Shown here piece after piece: positions 7,754 through 9,137 of a DNA stretch of 9,137 nucleotides. The notes beneath the pieces were generated by a model. The model was not told the DNA's origin. It did not search any database and saw only the letters and a program-made list of their open reading frames with translations. Positions within the stretch are counted from its first letter, which is position 1. Each line of letters starts with the position of its first letter. Made by a program: the position numbers and the translations under genes. The stretch is taken from NCBI GenBank assembly GCA_026391515.1, contig JAPLEC010000021.1, positions 1 through 9,137 of the forward strand. The letters run 5' to 3'. Origin of the DNA: Bacteroidia bacterium (GTDB lineage: Bacteria; Bacteroidota; Bacteroidia; Bacteroidales; VadinHA17).

Positions 7754-7781
7754 AAGGTGTCGGAAGGCACCTTTTTTTTTT
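7754..7781 (+). terminator. Rho-independent terminator of the foldase gene
   Basis: AAGGTGTC (7754-7761) pairs with GGCACCTT (7766-7773) in an 8-bp stem including one G-U pair, capped by a GNRA-type loop GGAA, and leads into an unbroken run of ten T (7772-7781). It begins 24 nt after the foldase stop codon. This is a textbook intrinsic terminator. Confidence 0.92.
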
Positions 7782-7785
7782 ATTG

Positions 7786-7905
7786 ACCCCCGTCCCGCTG
7801 AGCGGGACTGCCCCCTGAAGGGGGCATAAATTACTGATATTTAACAATTCCCAAAGTTCCATCAGTATTAGCCCCCCTTTAGGGGGGATGGGGGGTGGTT
7901 TAAAA
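7786..7905. repeat. Palindromic intergenic element with multiple hairpins
   Basis: A non-coding stretch between the two convergent terminators. The outer arms, ACCCCCGTCCC (7786-7796) and GGGATGGGGGGT (7885-7896), are nearly complementary. Internal hairpins are GTCCCGC/GCGGGAC (7792-7798/7802-7808), TGCCCCC/GGGGGCA (7809-7815/7820-7826, loop TGAA), and CCCCCCT/AGGGGGG (7872-7878/7881-7887). An alternative longer pairing joins TACTGAT (7832-7838) with ATCAGTA (7861-7867). It ends in GGGGTGGTTTAAAA (7892-7905), which recurs on the opposite strand downstream of glnN. It is probably a dispersed REP/MITE-like element; no coding capacity is seen. Confidence 0.65.
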
Positions 7906-7935
7906 ATAAAAAAGCCCCGGATTTCTCCAGGGCTT
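7902..7935 (-). terminator. Intrinsic terminator of the rRNA operon
   Basis: On the minus strand AAGCCCTGG (7935-7927) pairs with CCGGGGCTT (7920-7912) with one mismatch around a 6-nt loop, then runs into a T-rich tract (complement of 7913-7902). It starts about 10 nt past the 5S 3' end, as expected for the end of an rRNA operon. Confidence 0.88.
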
Positions 7936-7944
7936 CATATTAAA

Positions 7945-8051
<107 letters not shown>

Positions 8052-8100
8052 AAGGCTTTTAATACCTTATGACATATCGGTCAAAAAGTTAATAAAATCT
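8052..8100 (-). other. 23S-5S spacer with a short processing-type hairpin
   Basis: About 50 nt separate the two rRNAs and hold no tRNA. TAAGG (8051-8055) and CCTTA (8065-8069) form a 5-bp hairpin with a 9-nt loop just before the 5S 5' end, which could guide trimming of the precursor. The role is inferred from position only. Confidence 0.4.

Positions 8101-9137
<1,037 letters not shown>

Overview
This window looks like chromosomal DNA from a member of the Bacteroidota, most likely near the Bacteroidales/Marinilabiliales. The grounds are a type III glutamine synthetase of typical Bacteroides length, a TPR / PD40 propeller / CRD-like / OmpA_C protein of the kind tied to type IX secretion, a PpiD-like anchored chaperone, TAnnTTTG promoter boxes, A/T-rich start regions with little Shine-Dalgarno signal, and Bacteroidota-like 5S and 23S rRNA. 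This placement is inferred from family knowledge; no database search was run.

Layout, left to right. (1) A ThuA-like secreted protein on the minus strand, 3' end cut by the window edge (1-689). (2) A 243-bp gap filled by a nested inverted repeat with two covarying hairpins and a G-quadruplex-type motif. (3) A 659-aa PorE-like OmpA-family protein on the minus strand (933-2912). (4) A 191-bp gap with a C/G-rich hairpin that probably terminates the next gene. (5) Type III glutamine synthetase glnN on the minus strand (3104-5293). (6) A 318-bp, very A/T-rich divergent intergenic region. (7) A 705-aa PpiD/SurA-like membrane-anchored foldase on the plus strand (5612-7729) with a clear Rho-independent terminator. 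(8) A roughly 110-bp palindromic intergenic element. (9) The distal end of an rRNA operon on the minus strand: terminator, 5S rRNA, and the last ~1037 nt of 23S rRNA running off the right edge.

The protein genes do not form one pathway. glnN does ammonia assimilation; the foldase and the PorE-like protein both serve the cell envelope; the ThuA-like protein is probably exported and linked to sugar metabolism. Gaps of 191-318 bp with hairpins suggest separate transcription units. The foldase and the rRNA operon converge, with a terminator for each strand flanking the palindromic element.

I see no defence system, CRISPR array, transposase, tRNA or phage gene. The most unusual material is in the intergenic repeats, which share a layout (C-rich outer arm, two internal hairpins, G-rich outer arm) and in part a terminal sequence, so they may be a family of dispersed non-coding elements. 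A second point is the loss of a normally conserved histidine in the parvulin domain of the foldase.
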